Source: Tatumella ptyseos (lineage in GTDB: Bacteria; Pseudomonadota; Gammaproteobacteria; Enterobacterales; Enterobacteriaceae). Taken from it: DNA of 64,000 nt. The position numbers and the translations under genes were made by a program. The stretch is taken from the NCBI RefSeq assembly GCF_030552895.1, contig NZ_CP130649.1, positions 930,001 through 994,000 on the forward strand. Reading direction: 5' to 3'. This document shows, in pieces, positions 1 through 9,002 of the stretch; position 1 is the first letter of the stretch, and the number at the start of each line of letters is the position of its first letter. Under the pieces are notes generated by a model, which was not told the DNA's origin, made no database searches, and was given only the letters and a program-made list of their open reading frames with translations.

Positions 1-334
1 AGGCATAAATCGATGCTAAGGTGAGAAAAAGAATATTACGGCCCGGAACGAAGGTACTGGGAAGTCCGGTGGCATCGGGTTGGTACCCGGGTACAGGAAT
101 ATTGTCGCGTGTCAGACTACTGATTGCCAATTCATTGAGCAAGGTCACATCCATAACCTTATGGGCTGCGACACCTAACCGTTCAGTCAGCTGCTTTGCA
201 ATATCGATCTCTTGTTGATGGCGTTGTCCATAATCAAATGTAATACAGTGCACTTCATCATAATGTTGCATGGCCTGTACTAAACAGGTGGTTGAGTCTT
301 GGCCACCACTAAATACAACAACTGCCTTTTTCAT
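1..334 (-). CDS. queC: 7-cyano-7-deazaguanine synthase QueC (partial, 3' end outside the window)
   Basis: This is the N-terminal part of QueC, which makes preQ0 from 7-carboxy-7-deazaguanine with ATP and ammonia in queuosine biosynthesis. Translating the minus strand from the ATG at 334 gives [17 protein letters not shown], the PP-loop nucleotide-binding signature SGGQDST at residues 9-15, and then a normal QueC sequence with FDYGQRH near residue 45. The frame is open to the window edge, so about 111 codons are visible of the roughly 230 usual for the family. The zinc-binding cysteines of the C-terminal part lie outside the window. It is divergent from the Lrp-family gene that follows, as in E. 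coli, although ybaE and cof are absent between them. Confidence 0.95.
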   Translation of the reverse strand, partial: MKKAVVVFSGGQDSTTCLVQAMQHYDEVHCITFDYGQRHQQEIDIAKQLTERLGVAAHKVMDVTLLNELAISSLTRDNIPVPGYQPDATGLPSTFVPGRNILFLTLASIYA

Positions 335-440
335 CTTTTAGGCCTCTCAGTAAAATTTTGGCTATTTTACCTCGATCAGGGGAGTCTCAGCAAAATTAGC
401 AGTATGATAGAACATATCGGCCCTGATGGTAGGCATATTT

Positions 441-896
441 ATGATAGATAAAATTGATCGTAAGTTACTTTCTCTCTTACAAGAAGATTGTACCCTTTCC
501 TTACAAGCACTAGCTGACGCGGTAAACTTGACCGCAACTCCCTGTTGGAAACGGCTAAAAAAATTAGAGGAAGAAGGGGTGATTCTTAGCCAAGTAGCGC
601 TACTGAATCCTGAAAAATTGGAACTCACCCTCACTGCCTTTATGTTCCTTAAAACCTTGCATCATAATCGTGAATGGTATGTCGATTTTGTTCAGCAAAT
701 TAACATGATGCCAGAAGTTTTAGCCTGTCATCGACTCACGGGTGAATATGATTATCTTTTGCGTGTACAGGTTAAGGATATGAAATGCTACGACAATTTT
801 TATAAAATGCTGGTTAATAGCATCGATGGCTTGAGTGTGGTGACATCAAGTTTCTCAATGGAGGAAATTAAATACACCACGGCATTGCCATTATAA
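441..896 (+). CDS. decR: Lrp/AsnC-family regulator DecR (YbaO)
   Basis: The 151-residue protein starts [14 protein letters not shown] and matches E. coli DecR/YbaO over its full length. An AsnC-type helix-turn-helix covers about residues 1-60 ([26 protein letters not shown]), followed by an AsnC ligand-binding domain at about 65-145. In E. coli DecR activates genes for L-cysteine detoxification. The frame is open from an earlier codon at 426, but the ATG at 441 matches the family start and has a GGTAGG ribosome site a few bases upstream. In E. coli mdlA and mdlB lie between this gene and glnK; here only the glnK control region follows. Confidence 0.92.
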   Translation: MIDKIDRKLLSLLQEDCTLSLQALADAVNLTATPCWKRLKKLEEEGVILSQVALLNPEKLELTLTAFMFLKTLHHNREWYVDFVQQINMMPEVLACHRLTGEYDYLLRVQVKDMKCYDNFYKMLVNSIDGLSVVTSSFSMEEIKYTTALPL

Positions 897-933
897 TAGC
901 ATGCACCAAAATCGAGCTTATCACCCCAGTCTC

Positions 934-948
934 GCACCAATCTGGTGC
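934..948 (+). promoter_or_regulatory. NtrC-type binding site upstream of glnK
   Basis: GCACCAATCTGGTGC is a perfect inverted repeat of GCACC/GGTGC with a 5-base centre, matching the NtrC enhancer consensus. It lies about 90-100 bases upstream of the sigma-54 promoter, the normal position for an NtrC enhancer. A weaker half-site (TGCACCAA) lies at 902-909. Confidence 0.85.
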
Positions 949-1035
949 GTATGGTTTCCCCTTAGTGTTTCCCCTTAGTATAGTGCTAACGAGCGCCTAT
1001 CATCCTTATCTTAATAATAAGAGTCATTAACAAGC

Positions 1036-1052
1036 TGGCACGCTTATTGCTT
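1036..1052 (+). promoter_or_regulatory. Sigma-54 promoter of glnK-amtB
   Basis: TGGCACG-N4-TTGCT fits the -24/-12 consensus exactly, with the invariant GG at 1037-1038 and GC at 1049-1050. Transcription would begin about 12 bases after the GC, around 1062, leaving a short leader before the glnK ATG at 1091. Together with the NtrC site it predicts induction under nitrogen limitation. Confidence 0.92.
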
Positions 1053-1090
1053 CGTAATAAAGAAATTGGGCAGGCTGTATGGGGATATAA

Positions 1091-1429
1091 ATGAAACTAG
1101 TGACGGTAGTGATCAAGCCTTTCAAACTTGAAGATGTACGTGAAGCGCTATCTTCAATCGGTATTCAAGGATTAACAGTAACGGAAGTTAAAGGTTTCGG
1201 TCGCCAGAAGGGCCACGCTGAGCTTTACCGCGGTGCAGAGTATAGTGTGAATTTCCTGCCGAAGGTCAAAATTGATATTGCGATTGCTGAAGACCAGTTA
1301 GAGGAAGTCATTGAGGTCATTACCAAGGCAGCTTACACCGGAAAAATTGGAGACGGTAAAATTTTCGTCTCCAATTTGGAACGAGTTATTCGTATTCGCA
1401 CAGGCGAAATCGATGAGTCGGCTTTGTAA
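1091..1429 (+). CDS. glnK: Nitrogen regulatory P-II protein GlnK
   Basis: This is a 112-residue P-II signal protein of the normal length. It shows the start MKLVTVVIKPFK, the T-loop with the uridylylated tyrosine at residue 51 (RGAEYSVNF), and the C-terminal signatures TGKIGDGKIFV and IRTGE. GlnK binds ATP/ADP and 2-oxoglutarate and, when not uridylylated, blocks the AmtB ammonium channel. It lies 25 bases ahead of amtB in the classical glnK-amtB operon behind an NtrC-dependent sigma-54 promoter. GlnB has nearly the same fold, but linkage to amtB identifies this copy as GlnK. Confidence 0.97.
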   Translation: MKLVTVVIKPFKLEDVREALSSIGIQGLTVTEVKGFGRQKGHAELYRGAEYSVNFLPKVKIDIAIAEDQLEEVIEVITKAAYTGKIGDGKIFVSNLERVIRIRTGEIDESAL

Positions 1430-1454
1430 TTTTACGCAGCGATTGGGGAATAAC

Positions 1455-2744
1455 ATGAAAAAAATAGTTTCACTGCTAAGTTTATTTGCTGCATTAGGGC
1501 TGCCTAGTTTAGCCTTTGCTGCGCCTGAGCCTACTGCCAGTGGCGCAGATAACGGCTTTATGATGATTTGTACCGCGCTTGTCTTATTTATGACGGTTCC
1601 TGGTGTTGCCCTGTTTTACGGTGGTCTTATTCGGGGTAAAAATGTTTTATCGCTCATGACTCAAGTCTCCGTGACTTTTGCCTTGGTCTGTGTGGTCTGG
1701 GTGGTATATGGTTACTCACTGACCTTCAGTGAAGGAAACAACTTTTTTGGCGGTTTTCAATGGACGCTTTTAAAAGGTATTGAACTCAAAGCGGTGATGG
1801 GAAGTATTTATCAATATATTCATGTCGCCTATCAAGCTTCATTTGCCTGTATTACGGTAGCGCTAGTTGTCGGGGCGTTAGCGGAACGCGTACGTTTCTC
1901 TGCAGTATTAATATTTTCGCTGCTGTGGGTAACTTTCTCATATTTCCCTATCGCTCACATGGTTTGGGCTAACGGTCTTTTAGCAAAAGATGGCGCCTTG
2001 GATTTCGCGGGAGGAACGGTTGTGCATATCAATGCAGCAATCGGTGGCCTTGTGGGGGCTTGGGTGTTAGGTAAACGTAGCGGTTTTGGTAAAGAAGCTT
2101 TTAAACCTCACAACCTCCCTATGGTCTTTACAGGAACGGCGATTCTCTATATCGGCTGGTTTGGCTTCAATGCAGGCTCTGCAGCATCAGCCAACGAAAT
2201 TGCGGCGCTCGCCTTTGTGAATACTATTGTGGCTACGGCTGGTGCTATTCTGTCTTGGACATTTGGCGAGTGGGCGATACGAGGTAAACCTTCACTGCTA
2301 GGTGCTTGTTCAGGGTTCATTGCCGGATTAGTCGCAATCACTCCAGCCTGTGGCTATGTTGGAGTGGGTGGCGCGCTAGTGATCGGGGTAGTAGGTGGAT
2401 TGGCCGGTATCTGGGGTGTGACAGGATTAAAACGTTTCCTTAGAGTCGATGATCCATGTGATGTTTTTGGTGTACACGGCGTTTGCGGTATCGTTGGCTG
2501 TCTATTGACCGGCGTCTTTGCTTCATCTTCTCTAGGTGGAGTAGGCTACGCGGAAGGTGTAACAATGGGGCACCAAGTATGGATTCAGTTGTTAAGCTGT
2601 TTAGTCACTATCGTCTGGTCGGGTGTCGTCGCATTTATTAGCTTCAAAATTGCAGACATGACGGTTGGATTAAGAGTGAGTGAAGACCTAGAGCGCGAAG
2701 GCCTTGATGTGAACAGTCATGGCGAGAACGCTTACAACCAATAA
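1455..2744 (+). CDS. amtB: Ammonium channel AmtB
   Basis: This is a 429-residue inner-membrane ammonium channel of the Amt/Rh family, forming a trimer gated by GlnK. It has a cleavable signal peptide (MKKIVSLLSLFAALGLPSLAFA, about residues 1-22) and eleven expected membrane helices. The twin-histidine pore residues lie in the motifs GTVVHINAA and GVHGVCG. The frame is open upstream to 1311, overlapping glnK, but the ATG at 1455 has a GGGGA ribosome site and gives the E. coli-like length. Cotranscribed with glnK. Confidence 0.97.
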   Translation: MKKIVSLLSLFAALGLPSLAFAAPEPTASGADNGFMMICTALVLFMTVPGVALFYGGLIRGKNVLSLMTQVSVTFALVCVVWVVYGYSLTFSEGNNFFGGFQWTLLKGIELKAVMGSIYQYIHVAYQASFACITVALVVGALAERVRFSAVLIFSLLWVTFSYFPIAHMVWANGLLAKDGALDFAGGTVVHINAAIGGLVGAWVLGKRSGFGKEAFKPHNLPMVFTGTAILYIGWFGFNAGSAASANEIAALAFVNTIVATAGAILSWTFGEWAIRGKPSLLGACSGFIAGLVAITPACGYVGVGGALVIGVVGGLAGIWGVTGLKRFLRVDDPCDVFGVHGVCGIVGCLLTGVFASSSLGGVGYAEGVTMGHQVWIQLLSCLVTIVWSGVVAFISFKIADMTVGLRVSEDLEREGLDVNSHGENAYNQ

Positions 2745-2766
2745 GCATAAAGTAAAACCTTACTTT

Positions 2767-2798
2767 CAGCCTGGCATCAGTCCAGGCTGAATTTTTTT
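2767..2798 (+). terminator. Rho-independent terminator of glnK-amtB
   Basis: The arms CAGCCTGG (2767-2774) and CCAGGCTG (2782-2789) form an 8-bp stem with a 7-base loop, followed by AA and seven T residues (2792-2798). It sits just after amtB and just before the convergent tesB stop. Confidence 0.9.
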
Positions 2799-3669
2799 AA
2801 GATATTGTAACCCGCTGCCGTACAACGCCTTCCTGAGCGGTCGAGGCAATAAGATCGCCATGTTTATCGTAGAAAGCACCTCGCACAAAGCCACGACTAT
2901 TTTGCGCTGAAGGGCTGTCGATATCATAGAGTAGCCAGTCGTTGAGATTAATGGGGCGATGGAACCAAATTGAATGGTCAACCGTCGCAACTTGCATATC
3001 CTCTTCTAAAAAACCTTTGCCGTGAGGTTGTAAGGCTACTGGAAGAAAATTGAGATCGGAGGCATAACCTAACAGGGCACTTTGAATGAACGAATTTTCG
3101 TCAATATGACCGTTCACCTTCAACCATAATTGACGCTTTCCTTCACTGACGTGGCCTTTTAAAGGATTGTAAGCCTGAACTGGTCGAATTTCTAAGGCTC
3201 GTTCTGCACTAAAAGCATTAACAAATCGTTTATTGATAGCGGTCGGCGAGAGTTGTCTTACAAGTTCTTGTTCAGTGGCCAAAGAGAGCGGGGGAGGGGA
3301 TAAAGGCATCTCGGCTTGATGTGAGAAACCAGGCTCAACAGTATGAAACGAGGCGGTCATCGTAAAAATCAACTGTTCATTTTGTAGTGCTTTAACTCGT
3401 CTTGCGCTTAAGCTTCTGCCATCACGTAATATTTCTACTTCATAATCAATGGGTAGAGAGCTATCGCCAGGGCGTAAAAAATAGCTATGGCAAGAGTGAA
3501 TGTGGCGTTCATCAATGATTGATTGTTGCGCCGCGCTAATCGCTTGAGCAATAACCTGCCCGCCGAAAACTTGGCGTAGTCCAAGATTCTCACACTGGCC
3601 TTTAAATTCCAAGGAACCGACTTTTGTTAGGCTAAGTAAATCGGTTAACGCGTTAAGTGCTTGGCTCAT
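2797..3669 (-). CDS. tesB: Acyl-CoA thioesterase II
   Basis: This 290-residue cytoplasmic enzyme hydrolyses medium- and long-chain acyl-CoA to free fatty acid and CoA. It has the double hot-dog organisation of TesB: an N-terminal unit with LRQVFGGQVIAQA and HSYFLRPGD, and a C-terminal unit with GYASDLNFLPVALQPHG and DHSIWFHRP, which carries the catalytic aspartate. The frame opens eight codons earlier (3693), but MSQALNALTDLL at 3669 matches the E. coli start and has AGAGGA eight bases upstream. Convergent with amtB. Confidence 0.95.
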   Translation of the reverse strand: MSQALNALTDLLSLTKVGSLEFKGQCENLGLRQVFGGQVIAQAISAAQQSIIDERHIHSCHSYFLRPGDSSLPIDYEVEILRDGRSLSARRVKALQNEQLIFTMTASFHTVEPGFSHQAEMPLSPPPLSLATEQELVRQLSPTAINKRFVNAFSAERALEIRPVQAYNPLKGHVSEGKRQLWLKVNGHIDENSFIQSALLGYASDLNFLPVALQPHGKGFLEEDMQVATVDHSIWFHRPINLNDWLLYDIDSPSAQNSRGFVRGAFYDKHGDLIASTAQEGVVRQRVTIS

Positions 3670-3842
3670 TACTTTATCCTCTTGATAACTCATCCCGCAT
3701 TGCCTTAATTAAAATCAAAAAATAGCGGATTTAACAGGCATATTTTCGATTATGTGCCACAATTATTTTGTTACGATAGTTACTCTATTGGCAAAATTAA
3801 AACAATATTGTGATTAGATTGGTTCAAAAGGAGAAGACATCA

Positions 3843-4313
3843 ATGAAAACTAAACAGATATTGGGCGGATTACTTATCTCATTAGCAGTCACATCCTGCG
3901 CGAGCCACAGCGGTTCACCTGTACCAATTGCTAACGATCCAACAACTAAAGCAGTGGCGCCATTCTCACTCAACGGTTCGGTGTTTGTTCGTCAACGTAT
4001 GGCAATTCCAGCTAATGCTGTGTTAACCGTAACCTTATCTGATGCTTCAGGCGGGCCAGGGCAAACCAAGGTACTTGCGCAACAAGTTCAAACCTTATCC
4101 GGTAAGCAATCACCCTTTAATTATGTTTTACCGCTACAAGGTGTACAAATCGGAGCAACGACTCAAGCATTGCTAACGGCAGCAATCACCTTAAATGGTA
4201 AAGTTATTTTTGCTTCTGACCAATTGCAACCTATTACTAGCGTGGCAAGTCAGAAAAAAGATATCAACTTGGTGGCTGTTCCACAAATCGCCTTACCTGT
4301 CGCAGCGCAATAA
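3843..4313 (+). CDS. ybaY: YbaY-family lipoprotein
   Basis: This is a 156-residue predicted lipoprotein. The signal sequence ends in a lipobox AVTSC with the lipidated cysteine at residue 19. The mature part contains one YbaY/YscW-type beta-rich domain (FSLNGSVFVRQRMAIPANAVLTV onward). The function of the family is not known; YscW-type relatives act as envelope chaperones. The start at 3843 is preceded by AAGGAGA; the frame is open further upstream without a better site. It is shorter at the C-terminus than E. coli YbaY (about 190 residues). It ends one base from the convergent atl gene. Confidence 0.85.
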   Translation: MKTKQILGGLLISLAVTSCASHSGSPVPIANDPTTKAVAPFSLNGSVFVRQRMAIPANAVLTVTLSDASGGPGQTKVLAQQVQTLSGKQSPFNYVLPLQGVQIGATTQALLTAAITLNGKVIFASDQLQPITSVASQKKDINLVAVPQIALPVAAQ

Positions 4314-4314
4314 T

Positions 4315-4653
4315 TTATCCTCTTGCATCGTTGGTGGACTCTGGCCGCCAACGATACTTCTTCATATCTATTCTGCCTGTTTCGCTGATTACGATCCCTT
4401 CTTTGCGCAATACATCGCGCTGTGTAGCGCCACGTTCTCCTGATAACGATATAGTCCCCTGTTGGGCAATGACTCTATACCAAGGAAGCTGAGAGTGGCT
4501 AGGGAGATGCTTCAATATTCGACCTACTTGGCGTGCTGCGCGAGGGTGCCCTGCTAAAAGAGCAATGTCACCATAACTGGCAACTGTACCATAAGGGATA
4601 GCATCGAGGACGAGCCAAACGCGTTGTTCAAACGAGGGGGCTAATGAATACAT
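4315..4653 (-). CDS. atl: Alkyltransferase-like DNA-binding protein Atl (YbaZ)
   Basis: About 112 residues that match the DNA-binding half of O6-alkylguanine-DNA alkyltransferase (FEQRVWLVLDAIPYGTVASYGDIA, helix-turn-helix AARQVGRILK). Atl proteins bind O6-alkylguanine, flip it out and hand the lesion to nucleotide-excision repair. The acceptor cysteine of true alkyltransferases (PCHR) is Trp here, as in all Atl proteins, but the following His is also changed: the motif reads PWYR rather than PWHR. The start is uncertain: ATG at 4653 (used here) or an in-frame GTG at 4665. Convergent with ybaY. Confidence 0.9.
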   Translation of the reverse strand: MYSLAPSFEQRVWLVLDAIPYGTVASYGDIALLAGHPRAARQVGRILKHLPSHSQLPWYRVIAQQGTISLSGERGATQRDVLRKEGIVISETGRIDMKKYRWRPESTNDARG

Positions 4654-4713
4654 TGAAGATGGCACCCGAATTCATTGGTATGATTAATAAAACAGCGGTC
4701 AGTGTGACTAAGC

Positions 4714-4742
4714 TTGCATTTCTAACGCCCATCTACCATAAT
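4714..4742 (+). promoter_or_regulatory. Promoter of the 4.5S RNA gene
   Basis: TTGCAT (4714-4719), a 17-base spacer and CATAAT (4737-4742) form a good sigma-70 promoter. Transcription would start near 4749, giving a leader of about 20 bases before the mature RNA at 4770, as expected for a precursor trimmed by RNase P. Confidence 0.75.
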
Positions 4743-4769
4743 CTCATTCGCTCTTAGGAGCAACTCAAT

Positions 4770-4883
4770 GGGGACCTTGTTGGTTCTCCCGCAATGTTAA
4801 CCTGTTAACCCGGTCAGGTCCGGAAGGAAGCAGCCGCAGCAGGTAACACATGTGCCGGGATGTCGCTGGCAAGGGCCCCACCC
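4770..4883 (+). ncRNA. ffs: 4.5S RNA of the signal recognition particle
   Basis: The 114-base sequence starts GGGGACCTTGTTGGTTCTCC and contains the universally conserved SRP core GTCAGGTCCGGAAGGAAGC (about 4813-4832), the binding site of Ffh. The 5' and 3' ends pair (GGGG... with ...CCCC). Length and ends match E. coli ffs. The gene sits next to atl and hha as in related bacteria. Confidence 0.97.
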
Positions 4884-4956
4884 AATCAGCCACTCGTAAT
4901 TATTCCTACTTTTACTATCACGGCATCCTTGCCTGTATATTCCAATCTATCGATGC

Positions 4957-5181
4957 TTAGCGAACGTATTTCCATACGGTTGCAGGAACTTTATCGTAGA
5001 GTTTGTTCATGGTTAATTCGGCAAGACGATGATCCGCGGCAGAGTAGAAAACTACCAGCTCGTCATCAGATAATTCGTATTTATTCTTCTCAATTACCCT
5101 TTCTAAGGTCTCGATAGAGCGGCAGCGTCTAAGACGCATTAAGTAATCATTCTTAGTCAACGGCAAAGTGTTGGTATTCAT
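4957..5181 (-). CDS. hha: Haemolysin expression modulator Hha
   Basis: This 74-residue nucleoid-associated protein joins H-NS filaments and strengthens silencing of horizontally acquired genes. The sequence [33 protein letters not shown] followed by [16 protein letters not shown] is almost identical to E. coli Hha. The conserved cysteine in RLRRC, whose oxidation by TomB is reported in E. coli, is present. It lies nine bases downstream of tomB on the same strand, so the two form the usual hha-tomB toxin/antitoxin-like unit. Confidence 0.97.
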   Translation of the reverse strand: MNTNTLPLTKNDYLMRLRRCRSIETLERVIEKNKYELSDDELVVFYSAADHRLAELTMNKLYDKVPATVWKYVR

Positions 5182-5190
5182 TATAATTAG

Positions 5191-5550
5191 TTACTCATAC
5201 TTATTTATCGTTTTATTAAAAAATTGGAAAAGTGTTGCGGACAATTGTTTCCATTCTTTGATTTCTTTGGGTGTAACACCATAATTTCCCAGCAGCTGGG
5301 AAGAATGGTCTAAAAACTGATCAAGCGCTTCGATTAGTGCAGTATCTTGTGAATATTTAATTTTATAATTGATTCCTACATTAGCGATATGTTCAATAAA
5401 ATCGTTTAATAATAGAGATTCTGTGGCAGTAGGATCGTTCACAGTAAATTGCGTATTTTCGCTGAGTAACGACTCACATTCGGTATAGAGTTTTTCACAA
5501 AGATATTCGAGTTGTGCCCTATCGAAATGTTTTGGCGTATATTCATCCAT
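5191..5550 (-). CDS. tomB: Hha toxicity modulator / biofilm regulator TomB
   Basis: This is a 119-residue acidic protein matching TomB (YbaJ): MDEYTPKHFDRAQLEYLCEKLY at the start and EHIANVGINYKIKY in the middle. TomB counteracts Hha, reportedly by promoting oxidation of an Hha cysteine, and affects biofilm and motility. Two adjacent ATG codons exist (5553 and 5550); the second matches the family start and lies seven bases from a GAGG ribosome site. First gene of the tomB-hha pair. Confidence 0.93.
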   Translation of the reverse strand: MDEYTPKHFDRAQLEYLCEKLYTECESLLSENTQFTVNDPTATESLLLNDFIEHIANVGINYKIKYSQDTALIEALDQFLDHSSQLLGNYGVTPKEIKEWKQLSATLFQFFNKTINKYE

Positions 5551-5813
5551 CATTCACCTCTTCATCTGCTGATTGAAAAGTGATCGCTTTAGTCACACCA
5601 AATATAATCGGTCATTCTCTCAGTGAATTAGGGATAACGATTAATTAAATCACTGACAATACTACTTCGATTATAGACGCTTTAATTTTCCAGATAGATA
5701 GATTTTAACTATCAACCACTACCATTTATTATAAACCACTTAACCAAAATCAAAAAGCTTCAGCCGAAATCCTCACTGTCAGATTAGTATATCGTGACCT
5801 TACTGAGAAGTAT
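5551..5813. other. Intergenic region between tomB and the acrAB terminator
   Basis: A+T-rich stretch with no supportable gene. On the minus strand it must carry the tomB-hha promoter; TATAAT at 5670-5675 is a candidate -10 element, but no good -35 lies 16-18 bases from it. Its right end borders the acrAB terminator. Confidence 0.5.
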
Positions 5814-5837
5814 AAAAAAGGGCTGCCGGAGCAGCCC
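5814..5837 (-). terminator. Rho-independent terminator of acrAB
   Basis: On the minus strand GGGCTGC-TCCG-GCAGCCC (5820-5837) forms a 7-bp G+C-rich stem with a 4-base loop, followed by six T residues (5814-5819). It is 20 bases past the acrB stop. Confidence 0.93.
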
Positions 5838-5857
5838 AATATGACAAGGAAGGAGGA

Positions 5858-8800
5858 TTACTGCTTCTTCTCTTTTTGTCCACCGAAACGACGGCGAACC
5901 ACAACGAAGAAGACAGGAACTAAGAAGATTGCTAAACAAGTAGCGGTTACCATTCCCCCAATAACCCCTGTACCGACAGCATTCTGAGCACCGGAGCCAG
6001 CACCTGAACTGATAGCTAACGGTAGAACCCCTAGCATGAAGGCCATAGAGGTCATCAAGATTGGACGTAAACGCATACGTACCGCATCAAGAGTTGCTTC
6101 CATTAGGCCTTTACCTTCCTTCATCAAGTCCACGGCGAATTCGACGATTAATATCGCATTCTTAGCCGAGATCCCGACAGTGGTTAAAAGCCCAACGACA
6201 AAGTAAACATCGTTACTCATTCCGCGCATCGTTGTGAAGGCGAGTGCACCGATAACCCCGAGCGGGACGACCAACATTACCGCGAAAGGTATTGACCAGC
6301 TTTCATATAGCGCAGCAAGACAGAGGAATACCACGATTAAGGAGATCGCATACAACGCTGGCGCTTGGTTTCCTGACATCCGCTCTTGGTATGACATACC
6401 AGTCCACTGGTAACCAATACCTTGTGGTAGCTTGGAAGCCAATTGTTCCATCAAGTTCATCGCCTCACCCGAACTCTTACCGGGAGCAGCTTGACCAAGA
6501 ATTTCCAGTGAAGGTAAACCGTTATAACGCTCTAAACGTGGAGAGCCATACTGCCATTTAGCGCTGGAGAAGGCAGAGAAGGGCACCATTTCTCCATCGC
6601 CATTACGGACATACCACTTATTAATATCACTAGGTAGCATACGGGAGTCGGCTTGACCCATTACGTAAACTTTCTTCACCCGTCCACGGTCAATAAAGTC
6701 ATTGACGTAGTTCCCCCCCCAGCTTGCACTGAGCGTAGTATTGATATCAGAAATGGATACGCCTAACGCACGGGCTTTCTCTTGGTCAATAATGAGTTTG
6801 TACTGCGGAGTATCTTCTAAACCATTTGGACGCATGCCGACTAATACATCAGGATGCTGAGCCGCCATACCAAGTAACTGGTTACGGGCTTGCATCAACT
6901 TATCATGTCCTAAGTTGGCATTATCGACCAATTCAAAGTCGAACCCTGTTGCGTTACCTAATTCAATAATGGCTGGTAAGTTGAAGGGAATAACGATGGC
7001 ATCTTTAATTTTACCTAAAGCAACCATTGCGCGCCCAGCGATAGCATCCACTTTATCGGCGGCAGCTACACGATCTTCCCAAGGTTTTAAGCTTAAAAAC
7101 GCGATACCGGTGTTTTGTCCACGTCCAGCAAAACCAAACCCATTTACGGTAAAGACGGATTTAACTGTGTCTTTTTCATGAGTTAGGAAGTAATCAGTAA
7201 CTTGATCCAATACCTTTTCAGTACGCTGTTGCGTTGCACCGGCAGGGAGTTGCGCCTGAACCACTAATAAACCCTGATCTTCTTCAGGTAAGAAGGAGGT
7301 AGGTAGTTTCATAAATAGCCATACCATACCCGCGAAGATCACCACGTAAATGATCAAGTAGCGGCCAGTACGGCGAATAATATGACTAACACTGTTTACA
7401 TAGTGGTTGGTGCTCTTGTCGAACATTCTATTAAACCAACCAAAGAAACCTTTTTCCTTATGGTCGTTATTATCATGTTTTTTGAGCAAGGTCGCACAGA
7501 GGGCAGGGGTTAAAATCATCGCAACCAGTACTGATAAGACCATTGCAGAAACAATGGTGATCGAGAACTGACGATAGATAACACCAGTAGAGCCTCCGAA
7601 GAATGCCATCGGAATAAAGACGGCAGATAATACAAGGGCAATACCAACGAGTGCACCTTGGATCTGCTCCATTGAGCGTTTAGTCGCCTCTTTAGGATCT
7701 AGTCCATCTTCTTCCATCACCCGTTCGACGTTCTCTACGACTACGATGGCATCATCGACCAACAGGCCTATGGCCAGGACTAGCCCGAACATGGTGAGGG
7801 TGTTTATCGAGTAACCGAATGCACTAATGATGGCAAATGTTCCCAATAAAACGACCGGTACGGCGATAGTAGGAATCAACGTAGCACGGAAGCTTTGTAA
7901 GAACATGTACATCACTATGAATACCAGTACGATGGCTTCGAATAGTGTTTTAACAACCTCAAAGATAGAGATTTTAACAAATGGTGTTGTGTCGTACGGG
8001 TAAACCAACTTCATGCCGTGTGGGAAGAATGGCTCCATCTCCTTCAGGCGAGCCTTGACCGCATTGGCAGTATCTAATGCGTTAGCGCCAGTCGCGAGCT
8101 TAATCCCTAAACCTGAGGCAGGATGTCCATTATAGCGGGCAATAACCTCGTAGTTTTCCCCGCCCAACTTGATAGTTGCTACGTCACGAAGACGGACCGT
8201 TGAACCATCTGTATTGGTCTTTAATAAAATTTTCCCAAACTCTTCAGGACTCGTCAGACGAGTCTGCGCGATGATCGATGCGTTTAACTGTTGATCGGCA
8301 ACCGCTGGCGCTCCCCCCAATTGTCCAGCCGAAACTTGGGCGTTTTGGGCAGTAATTGCGGTAATGATATCACCGGGAGTGAGGTTATAATTCACAAGCT
8401 TTGCTGGATCCATCCAAATCCGCATCGCGTATTGCGCACCGAACAGCTGCGTGTCACCCACACCGGTTGTCCGACTGATAGGATCTTTGATATTAGAGGA
8501 GATGTAGTCGGCAAGGTCGTTCATATCCATACTACCGTCTTCGCTCACAAACCCTGCAACCATCAAGAAGCTACTAGAGGATTTTTGAACATTAATCCCC
8601 TGTTGTTGCACTTCTTGTGGAAGTAAAGGCATTGCCAGTTGTAGTTTGTTCTGAACTTGAACTTGCGCGATATCCGCATCGGTTCCTGAAGCAAAGGTCA
8701 GTGTTAATTGTAAGTTACCAGAAGAGTCACTGTTGGAGGACATATAGAGCAATCCGTCCAATCCGTTCATATTCTGCTCGATAACTTGAGTAACAGAGTC

Positions 8801-8974
8801 TTGCAATGTCTTTGCATCAGCTCCCGGATAGGCTGCGCGAATTTGCACGGCAGGGGGAGCAACTTCAGGGTACTGCTCGATCGGTAATTTCATGATCGAG
8901 AGCGCCCCGACCATCATAATAACGATGGCGAGTACCCAAGCAAATATGGGGCGATCTATAAAAAACTTAGCCAT
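5858..8974 (-). CDS. acrB: RND multidrug efflux pump AcrB
   Basis: This 1038-residue inner-membrane RND transporter works as a trimer with AcrA and TolC to expel drugs, dyes and bile-like compounds using the proton gradient. Recognisable parts are the N-terminus [14 protein letters not shown], two large periplasmic loops, the TM4 proton-relay aspartates in [17 protein letters not shown], and the TM10 lysine in [12 protein letters not shown]. The gene is 28 bases downstream of acrA. The C-terminus is slightly shorter than in E. coli (1049). It contains a run of eight C on the plus strand (6713-6720) within the codons of WGGNYV; the frame is intact. Confidence 0.97.
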   Translation of the reverse strand: MAKFFIDRPIFAWVLAIVIMMVGALSIMKLPIEQYPEVAPPAVQIRAAYPGADAKTLQDSVTQVIEQNMNGLDGLLYMSSNSDSSGNLQLTLTFASGTDADIAQVQVQNKLQLAMPLLPQEVQQQGINVQKSSSSFLMVAGFVSEDGSMDMNDLADYISSNIKDPISRTTGVGDTQLFGAQYAMRIWMDPAKLVNYNLTPGDIITAITAQNAQVSAGQLGGAPAVADQQLNASIIAQTRLTSPEEFGKILLKTNTDGSTVRLRDVATIKLGGENYEVIARYNGHPASGLGIKLATGANALDTANAVKARLKEMEPFFPHGMKLVYPYDTTPFVKISIFEVVKTLFEAIVLVFIVMYMFLQSFRATLIPTIAVPVVLLGTFAIISAFGYSINTLTMFGLVLAIGLLVDDAIVVVENVERVMEEDGLDPKEATKRSMEQIQGALVGIALVLSAVFIPMAFFGGSTGVIYRQFSITIVSAMVLSVLVAMILTPALCATLLKKHDNNDHKEKGFFGWFNRMFDKSTNHYVNSVSHIIRRTGRYLIIYVVIFAGMVWLFMKLPTSFLPEEDQGLLVVQAQLPAGATQQRTEKVLDQVTDYFLTHEKDTVKSVFTVNGFGFAGRGQNTGIAFLSLKPWEDRVAAADKVDAIAGRAMVALGKIKDAIVIPFNLPAIIELGNATGFDFELVDNANLGHDKLMQARNQLLGMAAQHPDVLVGMRPNGLEDTPQYKLIIDQEKARALGVSISDINTTLSASWGGNYVNDFIDRGRVKKVYVMGQADSRMLPSDINKWYVRNGDGEMVPFSAFSSAKWQYGSPRLERYNGLPSLEILGQAAPGKSSGEAMNLMEQLASKLPQGIGYQWTGMSYQERMSGNQAPALYAISLIVVFLCLAALYESWSIPFAVMLVVPLGVIGALAFTTMRGMSNDVYFVVGLLTTVGISAKNAILIVEFAVDLMKEGKGLMEATLDAVRMRLRPILMTSMAFMLGVLPLAISSGAGSGAQNAVGTGVIGGMVTATCLAIFLVPVFFVVVRRRFGGQKEKKQ

Positions 8975-9002
8975 ATGTCAGTGGCTCCTGTTAACGCATA
9001 AA

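Noticed and set aside
21..218. Plus-strand open frame at the left edge
   Set aside because: It is the antisense shadow of queC, whose translation is unmistakable.
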